Source: Thermus sp. CCB_US3_UF1 | GTDB lineage: Bacteria; Deinococcota; Deinococci; Deinococcales; Thermaceae | Reading direction: 5' to 3' | Length of the DNA stretch: 64,000 bases | Assembly (NCBI RefSeq): GCF_000236585.1 | Contig: NC_017278.1 | Location: forward strand, 1 to 64,000 | Part shown: piece after piece, positions 20,795 through 28,715 of the stretch | How positions within the stretch are numbered: the stretch's first letter is position 1 | Layout of the letters: each line of letters begins with the position of its first letter | Translations under genes and position numbers: made by a program | The notes under the pieces: model-generated | The model's database searches: none | What the model saw: only the letters and a program-made list of their open reading frames with translations | Told to the model about the DNA's origin: nothing

Positions 20795-21190
20795 CCCCTT
20801 CCCCGGTCGTAAGCTGACCAACACTTCCCTGAGGGCGCGGAGGCGTTCTTCCAGGCGGCGGGCCTCCTCGGCCCCCCCACGGGCCAAGGCCCGCTCCGCG
20901 GCCAGGCTTTGCACAAGGGCAAGAAGGCGCCGCCGCGTTTCCCTGGCCTCTTCCAGGGCCCTTTCCAGCTCTCCCCGGGTTTCCGGGAGGAGGTGAGGGG
21001 CCTGAAGGGCCTCCTGGAGCTCCTTTTCCCGGGCCTCCAGGGCCTTCAGGGCCGCCTCCACCTCGCCCCAGTCCACCAGGCCCTGGAGCCGGGCCCGGGC
21101 CCAGGCCAGGCCCTTGGGCTCGGGCCTTAGGAGAAGGGCCAGGAGGGCTAGGGCCAGGGCCAACAGGAGGAGCTCCAGGAAAAGGGGCAT
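20792..21190 (-). CDS. Membrane-anchored coiled-coil protein, 132 aa
   Basis: One N-terminal membrane segment (residues about 3-21, Leu/Ala only) is followed by a long helical, Glu/Arg/Leu-rich coiled coil. I recognise no family. It starts 7 bp after the pspA stop, so it is likely made together with PspA and may work with it at the inner membrane; that is inference from context. Confidence 0.65.
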   Translation of the reverse strand: MPLFLELLLLALALALLALLLRPEPKGLAWARARLQGLVDWGEVEAALKALEAREKELQEALQAPHLLPETRGELERALEEARETRRRLLALVQSLAAERALARGGAEEARRLEERLRALREVLVSLRPGKG

Positions 21191-21197
21191 GGGGGCA

Positions 21198-21860
21198 TCA
21201 GGCCTGGCCCAGTTCCCGCTTCAGCCGCGTGAGTTCCTCCTCTACCTCCTTGTCGGCGGAGAGGGCGGCTAGCTCCTTTTCCAGGTCCTTGCCGTCCAGT
21301 TCCTTCAGGGCCTCGTGCCGGTCCTCCAGGGCCAGGATGCGGGCCTCCATCTCCTCAAAGGCCTCCAGGGCAGGGTGCTGGTCCAGGCGGGACTCCAGGC
21401 GCCGTACCGCCTCGGCGGCCTCTACCCCTTTTTTGCGGGCCAAGAGGAGCTTTTTCCGCGACTCGGCCTCGTCGATCTTGGCCTCGAGGGCCTTGAGCTG
21501 GGTCAGGAGGCGCTCGCTGAGGGCCCTTTGCTCCGCGAGCTGCTGTTTGAACCCCTCGGCCAGGTCCAGGGCCCGCTTCCGCCGCCTGAGGGCCTCCTTG
21601 GCCAGGTCTTCCCGGCCCGCCCCCAGGGCTTCCTTGGCCTTCTCCTCCCAAAGGGCGGCCTCCTGGAGGTGGCTTTCCACCTCCCGTTCCAGGCGCTTGC
21701 CCTCGGCCAGGGCGGCCGCCACCTGCTCCCGGGCCTCCTTGAGGGCCTCCTTCATGTCCCCAAGGGCCTGCTCCAGGATCTTCTCCGGGTCCTCGGCCCG
21801 GCGCAGGAGGTCGTTCAGGTTGGCCCGGATAAGCCGGCCGATGCGGTCCAGTAGGTTCAT
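21198..21860 (-). CDS. PspA/IM30 family protein
   Basis: A 220-aa ESCRT-III-like membrane-remodelling protein. The start MNLLDRIGRLIRANLNDLL carries the amphipathic helix typical of the family, followed by AEDPEKILEQALGDMKEAL and a long coiled coil. The frame is open upstream to 22187, but the ATG at 21860 has a ribosome site (AGGGGGAAAG) and the conserved N-terminus. It is divergent from the TetR gene and is followed by the 132-aa membrane protein. Confidence 0.9.
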   Translation of the reverse strand: MNLLDRIGRLIRANLNDLLRRAEDPEKILEQALGDMKEALKEAREQVAAALAEGKRLEREVESHLQEAALWEEKAKEALGAGREDLAKEALRRRKRALDLAEGFKQQLAEQRALSERLLTQLKALEAKIDEAESRKKLLLARKKGVEAAEAVRRLESRLDQHPALEAFEEMEARILALEDRHEALKELDGKDLEKELAALSADKEVEEELTRLKRELGQA

Positions 21861-21897
21861 GGCTTTCCCCCTAGCCCGAGTATGCCACACCCCGGGC

Positions 21898-21926
21898 TTG
21901 ACCGGGCCAGGGGGAAGGGGTAGGAT
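21898..21926 (+). promoter_or_regulatory. Promoter of the TetR-ABC operon
   Basis: TTGACC (21898-21903), a 17-bp spacer and TAGGAT (21921-21926). Transcription would start near 21933, only a few bases before the ATG at 21940. Confidence 0.7.
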
Positions 21927-21933
21927 GCCCCCT

Positions 21934-21949
21934 GTAAGTATGCACTTAC
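21934..21949. promoter_or_regulatory. Inverted repeat, probable TetR operator
   Basis: GTAAGT, four bases, then ACTTAC form a perfect 6+6 inverted repeat at the expected transcription start and across the ATG of the regulator's own gene. This is the usual position for TetR-family autorepression. Confidence 0.65.
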
Positions 21950-22533
21950 TAAAAGACCCTGTGGAGGCCCGCCTGCTCCAGGCGGCCCTGGAACTCCTGG
22001 CCGAAAGGGGGTACCGGGGGGCCACCACCAAGGAGGTGGCCCGGCGGGCGGGGGTGAGCGAGGTCACCCTCTTCCGCCGCTTTGGGCGCAAGGAGGCCCT
22101 CTTCCGCCGGGCCCTCTCCAGCTTCGTCCCCCCGGGGTTCCTGGAGCGCCTGCCCGGGGAGGGGGTTTCCCTGGAGGAGGGGCTCATGCGCCTTCTGCAG
22201 GCTTACCTGGGGCTTTTGGAGGCCCACCGGGCCCTTTTCCTCAAGCTCCTTCCCGAGCTTCTGCGCCACCCGGAGCTCAAGGAGGAAGGCCCCCCCGAGG
22301 GGCTGCGGGCGGCCATGGAGCGGGTGGTGGGCTTCTTCCGGGCCCACCAGGGGCAAGGGGGTCTAAGGGAGGACGAGCCGGCGGAGGAGCTGGCCCTGGC
22401 CTTCCTGGGGCCGCTTCTTGCCCGCTTTCTCCTGGGGGAGGTCCTGGGGGTGGGGATGCCCCTGGACCCCGCCGCTTACGTGCGGGGGTACTTGGAGGGT
22501 CGGTATGGTCCACGCAGAGGAAGTCACGCGTAG
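21940..22533 (+). CDS. TetR-family transcriptional regulator
   Basis: A 197-aa repressor with an N-terminal helix-turn-helix (ATTKEVARRAGVSEVTLFRR) and a helical ligand-binding domain. The ATG at 21940 is chosen because a clear promoter (21898-21926) would start transcription at about 21933; an in-frame ATG at 21925 lies inside the -10 box. Its end overlaps the ABC ATPase start by 29 bp, so it is the first gene of the exporter operon and probably responds to the exported compound. Confidence 0.9.
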   Translation: MHLLKDPVEARLLQAALELLAERGYRGATTKEVARRAGVSEVTLFRRFGRKEALFRRALSSFVPPGFLERLPGEGVSLEEGLMRLLQAYLGLLEAHRALFLKLLPELLRHPELKEEGPPEGLRAAMERVVGFFRAHQGQGGLREDEPAEELALAFLGPLLARFLLGEVLGVGMPLDPAAYVRGYLEGRYGPRRGSHA

Positions 22534-23365
22534 CTTCGGCGGGACAAGGGCCCTGGACCGGGTGAGCCTCTCGGTGCGCCCGGGGGAGGTCTTTGGCCTC
22601 TTGGGCCCCAACGGTGCGGGAAAGACCACCCTGGTGCGCATCCTGAGCGGGGTCCTGCGGCCCGATGGGGGCAAGGCCTGGGTGGCGGGGCTGGAGGTGG
22701 CCAGGGAGCCCCACCGGGTCAAGGCCCGCATCGGCTACGCCACCCAAGAGGCCTCCGTCTACCGTGACCTCATGGTGGAGGAAAACCTCCTCTTCCGTGC
22801 CCGGCTTTACCGGCCCAAGGAGGCTCGGGCCCTGGCGGCGGAGGCCCTGGTGCGCTTCGGCCTTACCCCCTACGCCAAGGCCCTGGCCGGCCACCTTTCC
22901 GGGGGATGGCGGCAGCGCCTGGCCCTGGCCCAGGCCGTGGTGCACCGCCCGGAGGTCCTCTTCCTGGACGAGCCCACCACCGGCCTGGACCCCCTTTCCC
23001 GCCGGAGCATCTGGGAGCTCATCCACCAGGAGGCGGCCCGGGGGGCGGCGGTCTTGGTCACCACCCACTACATGGACGAGGCGGAGCGGTGCCACCGCCT
23101 GGGCCTCCTCTTCGGGGGCCGGGTCTTGGCGGAGGGGACCCCCCAGGAGCTGAAGGCCCAGGCCAAGGCCCGGGCCCAATTCCTCTTCGCCCCGGGGGCT
23201 TCCCTGGAGGAGGTCCGGGGGTGGCCGGGGGTCTTGGAGGCCTGGCCCAGCGGGGAAGGGGTGCGGCTTTTGCTTCGGCGGCAGGCCCCTCGGGCCGCGG
23301 GGTGGGTGGAGGTGGAGCCCAGCTTGGAGGACGTCTTCGTCCTCCTGACCAAGGAGGCGGCATGA
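22505..23365 (+). CDS. ABC-2 transporter ATP-binding protein
   Basis: A 286-aa ATPase of an exporter. Seen: Walker A GPNGAGKTT, the Q-loop region IGYATQEASVYRDL, the signature LSGGWRQRL, Walker B VLFLDEPTTGLDP and the switch VLVTTHYMDEAE. The frame begins far upstream, but the ATG at 22505 gives the normal N-terminus. It overlaps tetR and is followed by its permease with a 4-bp overlap. It resembles drug or lipid exporter ATPases. Confidence 0.93.
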   Translation: MVHAEEVTRSFGGTRALDRVSLSVRPGEVFGLLGPNGAGKTTLVRILSGVLRPDGGKAWVAGLEVAREPHRVKARIGYATQEASVYRDLMVEENLLFRARLYRPKEARALAAEALVRFGLTPYAKALAGHLSGGWRQRLALAQAVVHRPEVLFLDEPTTGLDPLSRRSIWELIHQEAARGAAVLVTTHYMDEAERCHRLGLLFGGRVLAEGTPQELKAQAKARAQFLFAPGASLEEVRGWPGVLEAWPSGEGVRLLLRRQAPRAAGWVEVEPSLEDVFVLLTKEAA

Positions 23366-24483
23366 ACCGGGTCCTGGCCTTGGCGGAAAAGGAGCTCCTG
23401 CAGATCCGGCGGGACCGGGTCCTGCCCCGGCTCATCGTCCTGCTCCCTACCCTGATGCTCCTCCTCTTCGGCTACGCCATCAACTTCACTCTGGAGGGGA
23501 TCCCCTTGGCGGTGGCGGACGCCTCGAGGGACCGGGTCAGCCAGACCCTGGTGGAGGAGCTGCAAAGGGATGGCCGCTTCCGCCTGGTCTTCCAGGCCGC
23601 AAGCCCGCAGGAGGTGTTGGAGGCCGTGGACCGGGGCCAGGCCCGGGTGGGCCTGGTGGTGCCGGCAGGGGCCCTGGAGAAGGTGCGGCGGGGGGAAAGC
23701 CTCTCCCTGGAGGTCTACGTGGACGGCACCGACCCCAACTTCGCCTTCCAGGCCCAGGCCGCCTTGCGCAAGGCCATCCAGGAGGTGAACGCCCGCATCC
23801 TCCTGGGCCGGGCCCTGGCGGGGGAAGCGGTGCTTCCCCCCTTGAGCCCCGTCCTGCACACCCTGTACAACCCGGAGAACCGGACGGCCTGGTTCATGAT
23901 CCCGGGCATCATCGGCCTGGTCCTCACCATGTTCACCGTCCTCCTCACCGCCTTGGCCATCGTGCGGGAGGCAGAAAGCCGCATGATGGAAAGCCTCCTG
24001 GCCTCCCCCCTACGCCCCCATGAGATGGTCTTGGGCAAGGTCCTGCCCTACCTCCTCATCGCCTTTTTGGTGGCCCTTTTGGTCCTGGCCCTGGGGCACT
24101 GGGTCTTCGGGGTGCCGGTGCGGGGGAGCCTGGCCCTGCTCCTTCTGGCCATGTTCCTCTTCGTCCTGGGCTCCTTGGCCGCCGGGGTCCTTATCTCCAC
24201 CCTGGCCCGGACCCAGGTGCAGGCGGTCTTCGGCACCTACGCCTACGCCTTCCCCACCATCTTCCTCTCGGGCTTTGTCTTCCCCATTGACGGCATGCCC
24301 CGCTTCTTCCAGGCCCTTTCCTACCTGGTGCCGGCCCGCTACCTCATCGAGGTGCTCCGGGGGGTGATGCTCAAGGGGGTAGGGTTTTCCGTTCTCTGGC
24401 CCCACCTCCTGGCCTTGGCCCTCTTCTCGGTCCTGGTCCTCTTCCTGGCCTCGGCCCGGTTCCAAAGGCAGGTGGCGGTATGA
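23362..24483 (+). CDS. ABC-2 transporter permease
   Basis: A 373-aa integral membrane protein. One N-terminal membrane helix (LIVLLPTLMLLLFGYAINF) is followed by a large extracytoplasmic domain and five more helices from about residue 180. The pattern and the MIPGIIGLVLTMFTVLLTALA segment match YhhJ-type permeases. The ATG at 23362 overlaps the ATPase stop (ATGA), and the stop overlaps the next gene the same way. Confidence 0.9.
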   Translation: MNRVLALAEKELLQIRRDRVLPRLIVLLPTLMLLLFGYAINFTLEGIPLAVADASRDRVSQTLVEELQRDGRFRLVFQAASPQEVLEAVDRGQARVGLVVPAGALEKVRRGESLSLEVYVDGTDPNFAFQAQAALRKAIQEVNARILLGRALAGEAVLPPLSPVLHTLYNPENRTAWFMIPGIIGLVLTMFTVLLTALAIVREAESRMMESLLASPLRPHEMVLGKVLPYLLIAFLVALLVLALGHWVFGVPVRGSLALLLLAMFLFVLGSLAAGVLISTLARTQVQAVFGTYAYAFPTIFLSGFVFPIDGMPRFFQALSYLVPARYLIEVLRGVMLKGVGFSVLWPHLLALALFSVLVLFLASARFQRQVAV

Positions 24484-25229
24484 GGCGGTTCTTGGCCTTG
24501 GGCTTCCTCCTGGGCCTGGCCCTGGCCCAGGGGCGGTTGGAAGGAGGGGTGTACGCCTCCCTGGCCTCCATGGGGCCCACCCTCGAGGCCGCCCTTTCCC
24601 TGGGGGAGGGGGAGGTCTACCTGCGGGCCCAGGGGGGGCGGGCGGGCCTGGGCTACCTGGGGGGTCTGGCCCTGGGGCCTTTGGGCTACCTGGCCTACGG
24701 CGTCCAGGGGGAGCTGGGGGAAGGGGGCCTGGGGGGGGTCCTCTTCGCCGAGGGGGGGGCGGGGCTCCTGGCCTTCCAGGGCCGTTTGGGCTACCGCCCG
24801 CAAGGGGCCTTCCCCCTCTTCCCCGAGGCGGGGCCCTTTGGCCGGCTTTCCCTCCGCTACCGCCTTGTGCCGCGGGAGGTGGTGGGCTTCCTGGTGGAGG
24901 GGGGGGAGGCCTTCCGCCTCGAGGCCACCTACGCCCTAAGGCAGGAGGCCACCCACACCCTGGGGTTAGGGGTGGCGGGCTGGCCCTACCTGGTCCTGGG
25001 GCACAAGGGGGAGGTGGGGGAGGAAGGGGAGGTGCTGGACCTCCTTCTCCGCCTCGGGGGGATCAACCGCCTGGAGGCGGGGCTTTACTTAGGGGAGGCT
25101 AGCCTTTTCCTCACCCTTTCCCATCCCTGGGCGGGTAGCGTGGGGGCGTGGCTGGGGGACCTGGGCCTCGAGGCCGGCTACCGAGGGGCCCCCTACGCCT
25201 GGATCCGGTATGTCTGGAGGTGGCCTTGA
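24480..25229 (+). CDS. Secreted Gly-rich protein, possible outer-membrane barrel
   Basis: A 249-aa protein with a signal peptide (MRRFLALGFLLGLALAQ). The mature part alternates Gly, Leu, Tyr and Val in short strands (GGVYASLASMGPTLEAALSL) and ends in an aromatic residue-rich YAWIRYVWRWP, as outer-membrane beta-barrels do. I recognise no named family. It is translationally coupled to the permease (ATGA) and to the next gene, so it probably serves the same export or envelope process. Confidence 0.6.
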   Translation: MRRFLALGFLLGLALAQGRLEGGVYASLASMGPTLEAALSLGEGEVYLRAQGGRAGLGYLGGLALGPLGYLAYGVQGELGEGGLGGVLFAEGGAGLLAFQGRLGYRPQGAFPLFPEAGPFGRLSLRYRLVPREVVGFLVEGGEAFRLEATYALRQEATHTLGLGVAGWPYLVLGHKGEVGEEGEVLDLLLRLGGINRLEAGLYLGEASLFLTLSHPWAGSVGAWLGDLGLEAGYRGAPYAWIRYVWRWP

Positions 25230-25867
25230 TGGGGAAACGCATCCTGGTGCTGGTTCTGTGTTTGGGCTTGGCCTTGGCCCAGAGCGTGGCGGAGATCCTG
25301 GAGCGGGTGGAGAAAAACCTGCAGGACCCCTGGCAGGCCCTGGTCCAGGGACAGGTCCAGGGGCCCTCGGGCCTGGAGGAGCTCCGGGCCCGCCTCCTGG
25401 CCATCCCCAAGGAGAACCTCTTCCGCCTGGAGTTCCTGAAGCCAGGCTCCTTGGAGGGCAACTTCACCGTGATCACGGAGAAGGAGGTCTGGAACTACCT
25501 CTACCTCACCAACCAGCTGGTGGTGAGCCCCAAGGAGAAGGCCCAGGTCCAGGGCCTCGGCTTCAGCCCCCAGGGCCTGGGGGACCTCAAGGCCCTCTCC
25601 GAGCGGGTGAGCCTGCGCCTAGGGGGGGAGGAGCGCCTGGCGGAAGGGGTGGCCTGGCGGCTTTTGGGCCAGGCCAAGGAGGGCCAGGGCTTCGCCCAGC
25701 TGGAGCTCTACATCCTCAAGGCCGACCCCCGTCCGGTGCGCTTCCTCTTCCGCGACGAGGCGGGCAAGGTCCTGGCCGAGCTCAGGGTGGTGGAGTTCAA
25801 GAAAACCCCCTTGCGGGCCCAGGACCTCAAGCGCTACCCCAAGGACGCCCAGGTGGTGCGGCGCTGA
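25229..25867 (+). CDS. LolA-like periplasmic outer-membrane maintenance protein
   Basis: A 212-aa protein with a signal peptide (MGKRILVLVLCLGLALAQ) and a LolA/LolB-type sequence: early helix SVAEILERVEKNLQDP, strands FRLEFLKPGSLEGNFTVITE, and WNYLYLTNQLVVSP. Such proteins shuttle lipids or lipoproteins. The ATG overlaps the stop of the preceding gene by 1 bp. With the ABC-2 exporter it suggests an operon that moves a hydrophobic compound through the envelope. Confidence 0.72.
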   Translation: MGKRILVLVLCLGLALAQSVAEILERVEKNLQDPWQALVQGQVQGPSGLEELRARLLAIPKENLFRLEFLKPGSLEGNFTVITEKEVWNYLYLTNQLVVSPKEKAQVQGLGFSPQGLGDLKALSERVSLRLGGEERLAEGVAWRLLGQAKEGQGFAQLELYILKADPRPVRFLFRDEAGKVLAELRVVEFKKTPLRAQDLKRYPKDAQVVRR

Positions 25868-25868
25868 C

Positions 25869-26807
25869 CTAGAAGTCGTCGGCCAGCCGCTCCATTTCCG
25901 GACGGCCCTGGGCCACCTCAATCAGCCCCTCGCGGAAGAGGTCCACCAGGTAGAGGGCCGTCTCCTGGGGCTTGAGCCCCAGGATCTCCCCGATCTGGGC
26001 CGCGGTCCGCTCCCCGTTCACCCACTTGAGGAAGAGGTTGGCCATGAGGCTGGAAGGGGGGTGGTAGTTGGCCCGCCGCGGGGCGCGGGCGGGCACGATG
26101 AGGCGGAGGCCAAAGAGGGCGGAGGGGCGGAGGAGGCCCCGGTGCAAGAGCTCCTCGGCCTTCTCCCAAGCCCGCTTGGGGTGGAGGCCGGAAAAGCGCA
26201 GGACATTGGCCAGGCTCCGCCGCCCGTTCACCAGCCGCACCAGCCGCCAGGCCTCCTCGTCCAGGTGGACCGGTCCAGGCTGGGGGGCAAGCTCCACCGG
26301 GGCGCTCAGGGGAAGGGGCTTGTGGAGCCGCAGCCATTCCAGCAGAAGGGGGGTGATCTCCAGGTCGGCCTCCGGGGGCGGCAGGGGGGGCGTAGGGCGG
26401 AAATGGAAGGCCTGGCCCGGCAGGTAGTGCAGGAGAAAGGCGATGCCCAGGTGGACCTGGAGGGACAGGGCCTCCCTCAGGGCTTCCGCCCCCAGGCCCT
26501 GTTGAAGGAGGGCCTGCCCCAAGGGGCGGACCCTCCGCTTGAGGGCCTCCGCCAGGTCCTCCTCCTCCAGCTGCCCCCGGGCCAGCAGGATATCCCCCAG
26601 GGGCAACAGGCCCGACACCGCCTGCAGGCGCCCTTCCCGGAGGTGCAGCCCTGCGGCCACCGGCTGGATCCATAGGGTGCCCGTGGAGCGGGTCTTGGCC
26701 AGGGTTTGCAGGACGGCGCTTAGGGGGAACTCCTCCAGCGAGCCCGTCCAGGAGAGGGTGTCCTCAAGGGCGGTTTCCCTTGGGGGCATGGGATCGGCCT
26801 GCGCCAT
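25869..26807 (-). CDS. DUF4388-domain protein
   Basis: A 312-aa cytoplasmic protein. The N-terminal part, LSWTGSLEEFPLSAVLQTL with GTLWIQPV, is the DUF4388 pattern found in PatA-like and gliding- or pilus-related proteins. The middle and C-terminal parts look like two winged-helix-like repeats (RLVNGRRSLANVLRFSGL; KWVNGERTAAQIGEILGL). It may be a signalling scaffold. It converges on the LolA-like gene with a 1-bp gap. Confidence 0.72.
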   Translation of the reverse strand: MAQADPMPPRETALEDTLSWTGSLEEFPLSAVLQTLAKTRSTGTLWIQPVAAGLHLREGRLQAVSGLLPLGDILLARGQLEEEDLAEALKRRVRPLGQALLQQGLGAEALREALSLQVHLGIAFLLHYLPGQAFHFRPTPPLPPPEADLEITPLLLEWLRLHKPLPLSAPVELAPQPGPVHLDEEAWRLVRLVNGRRSLANVLRFSGLHPKRAWEKAEELLHRGLLRPSALFGLRLIVPARAPRRANYHPPSSLMANLFLKWVNGERTAAQIGEILGLKPQETALYLVDLFREGLIEVAQGRPEMERLADDF

Positions 26808-26841
26808 GCCCCCATCTCACGGGGCCTCGGTCAGAGGAGGT

Positions 26842-27762
26842 TCAGGGCTCGAGGGTGGCGTAGAGGGGGGTGGAGAGGTACTTCCAGCCCCCGTCGGGGC
26901 TGATGCAGGCCACCCGCTTGCCGGGGCCCAGCTCCCGGGCCACCTGCAGGGCGGCCCAGACGATCCCCCCTGAGCTCATCCCCAGGAAAAGCCCTTCCTC
27001 CCGGGCCAGGCGCCGGGCCAGGGGAAAGGCGTCCTCCTCCCAGACCTGGATCACCCCATCCAGGAGGGAGAGGTCCAGGTTTTCCGGGATGAAGCCGGGG
27101 CCCATGCCCTGGAAGCCGTGCTGGCCCATCTTCCCCCCGGAGAGGACGTTGGAGCGGGCGGGCTCCACGGCGAAGACCTTGACCCCGGGGATCCGTTCCT
27201 TGAGGTAGCGGCCCACCCCGCTCAGGGTCCCCCCGGTGCCCGAGCCGTAAACAAAGGCGTCGATCCGCCCCTCCAGGGCCTGGTACAGCTCGGGCCCCGT
27301 GGTCTCGTAGTGGGCGCGGACGTTGGCGGGGTTGGCGAACTGGTCGGGCATGAAAGCCCCCAGCGCCTCCTTGAGGCGCAGGGCCTCCTCCCGGGCCGCC
27401 AGCATCCGCCTTTCCGGGTCGGTGAGGACCAGCTCGGCCCCGAAGGCCCGGAGGACCCGCTTCCTCTCCTCGGACATCTGGGCGGGCATGGTGAGGATCA
27501 GGCGGTAGCCGCGGCTGGCGGCGATCATGGCCAGGCCGATGCCGGTGTTGCCGCTGGTGGGCTCCACGATCACCTGGCCCGAGCCCGGCCTTAGGAGGCC
27601 CCGCTCCTCGGCGTCCCGGATCATGTACCAGGCGGGACGGTCCTTGATGGAGCCCCCGGGGTTTTGCCCCTCCAGCTTCACCCACACCTCGGCCATCCCC
27701 GGCTCCACCACCCGGGCGAGGCGCACCAGCGGGGTCCTGCCGATCACCCCTTCCACCCGCAT
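26842..27762 (-). CDS. Cysteine synthase family protein (PLP-dependent)
   Basis: A 306-aa enzyme of the O-acetylserine sulfhydrylase/CysM group. Seen: IGRTPLVRL, the PLP lysine in GGSIKDRPA, the TSGNTGIGLAMIAASRG loop and the GSGTGGTLSGVGRYLKE phosphate loop. The frame extends upstream to 27900, but the ATG at 27762 gives the family's N-terminus and has TATAGT 6 nt before it. CysK, CysM and cystathionine beta-synthase-like roles cannot be separated from the sequence alone. Confidence 0.9.
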   Translation of the reverse strand: MRVEGVIGRTPLVRLARVVEPGMAEVWVKLEGQNPGGSIKDRPAWYMIRDAEERGLLRPGSGQVIVEPTSGNTGIGLAMIAASRGYRLILTMPAQMSEERKRVLRAFGAELVLTDPERRMLAAREEALRLKEALGAFMPDQFANPANVRAHYETTGPELYQALEGRIDAFVYGSGTGGTLSGVGRYLKERIPGVKVFAVEPARSNVLSGGKMGQHGFQGMGPGFIPENLDLSLLDGVIQVWEEDAFPLARRLAREEGLFLGMSSGGIVWAALQVARELGPGKRVACISPDGGWKYLSTPLYATLEP

Positions 27763-27768
27763 ACCCCC

Positions 27769-27774
27769 ACTATA
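27769..27774 (-). promoter_or_regulatory. Leaderless -10 box of cysteine synthase gene
   Basis: TATAGT on the minus strand, then GGGGGT, then ATG. No convincing -35 is seen. Confidence 0.5.
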
Positions 27775-27868
27775 GGCCCTGGGGAGGGCGAAAACAGGGG
27801 ATGCCTTTTCCCCAACCCAGGGGTTTGCTAGGCTAAGGGGAGCAAGCCTGGCTTGCGAAAGGGTGAAC

Positions 27869-28336
27869 ATGAAGGTTGAACAGGACAAGGTGGTGACCAT
27901 CCGCTACACCCTCCAGGTGGAGGGGGAGGTTCTGGACCAGGGGGAGCTTTCCTATCTGCACGGGCACGGCAACCTGATCCGGGGCCTCGAGGAGGAGCTG
28001 GAAGGCCGCGAGGAAGGGGAGAGCTTCCAGGCCCACGTGCCCGCGGAGAAGGCCTACGGCCCCCACGATCCCGACGGGGTCCAGGTGGTCCCCCTCTCCG
28101 CCTTCCCCGAGGACGCGGAGGTGGTTCCGGGGGCCCAGTTCTACGCCCAGGACATGGAGGGCAACCCCATGCCCCTCACCGTGGTGGAGGTCCAGGGGGA
28201 AGAGGTGACCATTGACTTCAACCACCCCCTGGCGGGCAAGGACCTGGACTTCGCGGTGGAGGTGGTGCGGGTGCGGGAGGCCACCCCCGAGGAGCTCCTC
28301 CACGGCCACGCCCACGAGGGAGGCCACGCCCACTAG
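27869..28336 (+). CDS. slyD: FKBP-type peptidyl-prolyl isomerase SlyD
   Basis: A 155-aa prolyl isomerase and chaperone. The FKBP domain is split by the insert-in-flap chaperone domain (about residues 65-120). Seen: LDQGELSYLHGHGNLIRGLE and the histidine-rich tail HGHAHEGGHAH, which binds nickel and other metals in this family. The ATG at 27869 follows AAAGGGTG (27858-27865); a GTG two codons upstream is possible. A strong terminator follows. Confidence 0.95.
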   Translation: MKVEQDKVVTIRYTLQVEGEVLDQGELSYLHGHGNLIRGLEEELEGREEGESFQAHVPAEKAYGPHDPDGVQVVPLSAFPEDAEVVPGAQFYAQDMEGNPMPLTVVEVQGEEVTIDFNHPLAGKDLDFAVEVVRVREATPEELLHGHAHEGGHAH

Positions 28337-28348
28337 CCCCCTCCCGGA

Positions 28349-28386
28349 AGCCCCAAGGGGAGGCCCCCCTTGGGGCTTGACTTTTT
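28349..28386 (+). terminator. Terminator of slyD
   Basis: AGCCCCAAGGGG (28349-28360) pairs perfectly with CCCCTTGGGGCT (28366-28377), followed by TGACTTTTT. The tail doubles as the -35 region of the next promoter. Confidence 0.88.
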
Positions 28387-28405
28387 CCCCCTCCCGTGGG
28401 ATAGT
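28377..28405 (+). promoter_or_regulatory. Promoter of the cold-shock gene
   Basis: TTGACT (28377-28382), 17 bp, GATAGT (28400-28405). The -35 begins with the last base of the slyD terminator stem. The predicted leader is about 40 nt and ends in AAGGAGAA before the ATG at 28453. Confidence 0.75.
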
Positions 28406-28452
28406 AAGGAGTCCCAGGAAAACCAGGTGGGTTTTCGGGATGAAGGAGAAGC

Positions 28453-28659
28453 ATGAAGAAGGGTACCGTCAAGTGGTTCAACGCGGAAAAAGGCTACGGG
28501 TTCATCCAGCAGGAAGAGGGTCCGGACGTGTTCGTGCACTTCTCGGCCATCGAGGCCGAAGGTTTCCGCACCCTGAACGAGGGGGAGCGGGTGGAGTTTG
28601 AGGTGGAGCCTGGCCGGGGCGGCAAGGGCCCCCAGGCCAAGAAGGTCCGCCGCCTCTAA
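28453..28659 (+). CDS. Cold-shock domain protein
   Basis: A 68-aa single-domain RNA chaperone. The RNA-binding motifs KGYGFI (residues 13-18) and VFVHF (26-30) are intact, and the length is standard. It has its own promoter, a leader of about 40 nt with a ribosome site (AAGGAGAA), and its own terminator. The long leader differs from the leaderless genes around it and may allow temperature control. Confidence 0.95.
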   Translation: MKKGTVKWFNAEKGYGFIQQEEGPDVFVHFSAIEAEGFRTLNEGERVEFEVEPGRGGKGPQAKKVRRL

Positions 28660-28670
28660 GGCCCCCAGGG

Positions 28671-28700
28671 AAAGGGCCCCCCTTGGGGGGCCCTTTTTCC
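28671..28700 (+). terminator. Terminator of the cold-shock gene
   Basis: AAAGGGCCCCCC, TT loop, GGGGGGCCCTTT, then TT: a 12-bp perfect stem with a T-tract. Confidence 0.88.
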
Positions 28701-28702
28701 TT

Positions 28703-28708
28703 TAGGCT
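28703..28708 (+). promoter_or_regulatory. Leaderless -10 box of surE
   Basis: TAGGCT ends 7 nt before the surE ATG at 28716, directly behind the cold-shock terminator. Confidence 0.45.
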
Positions 28709-28715
28709 AAAGGCC

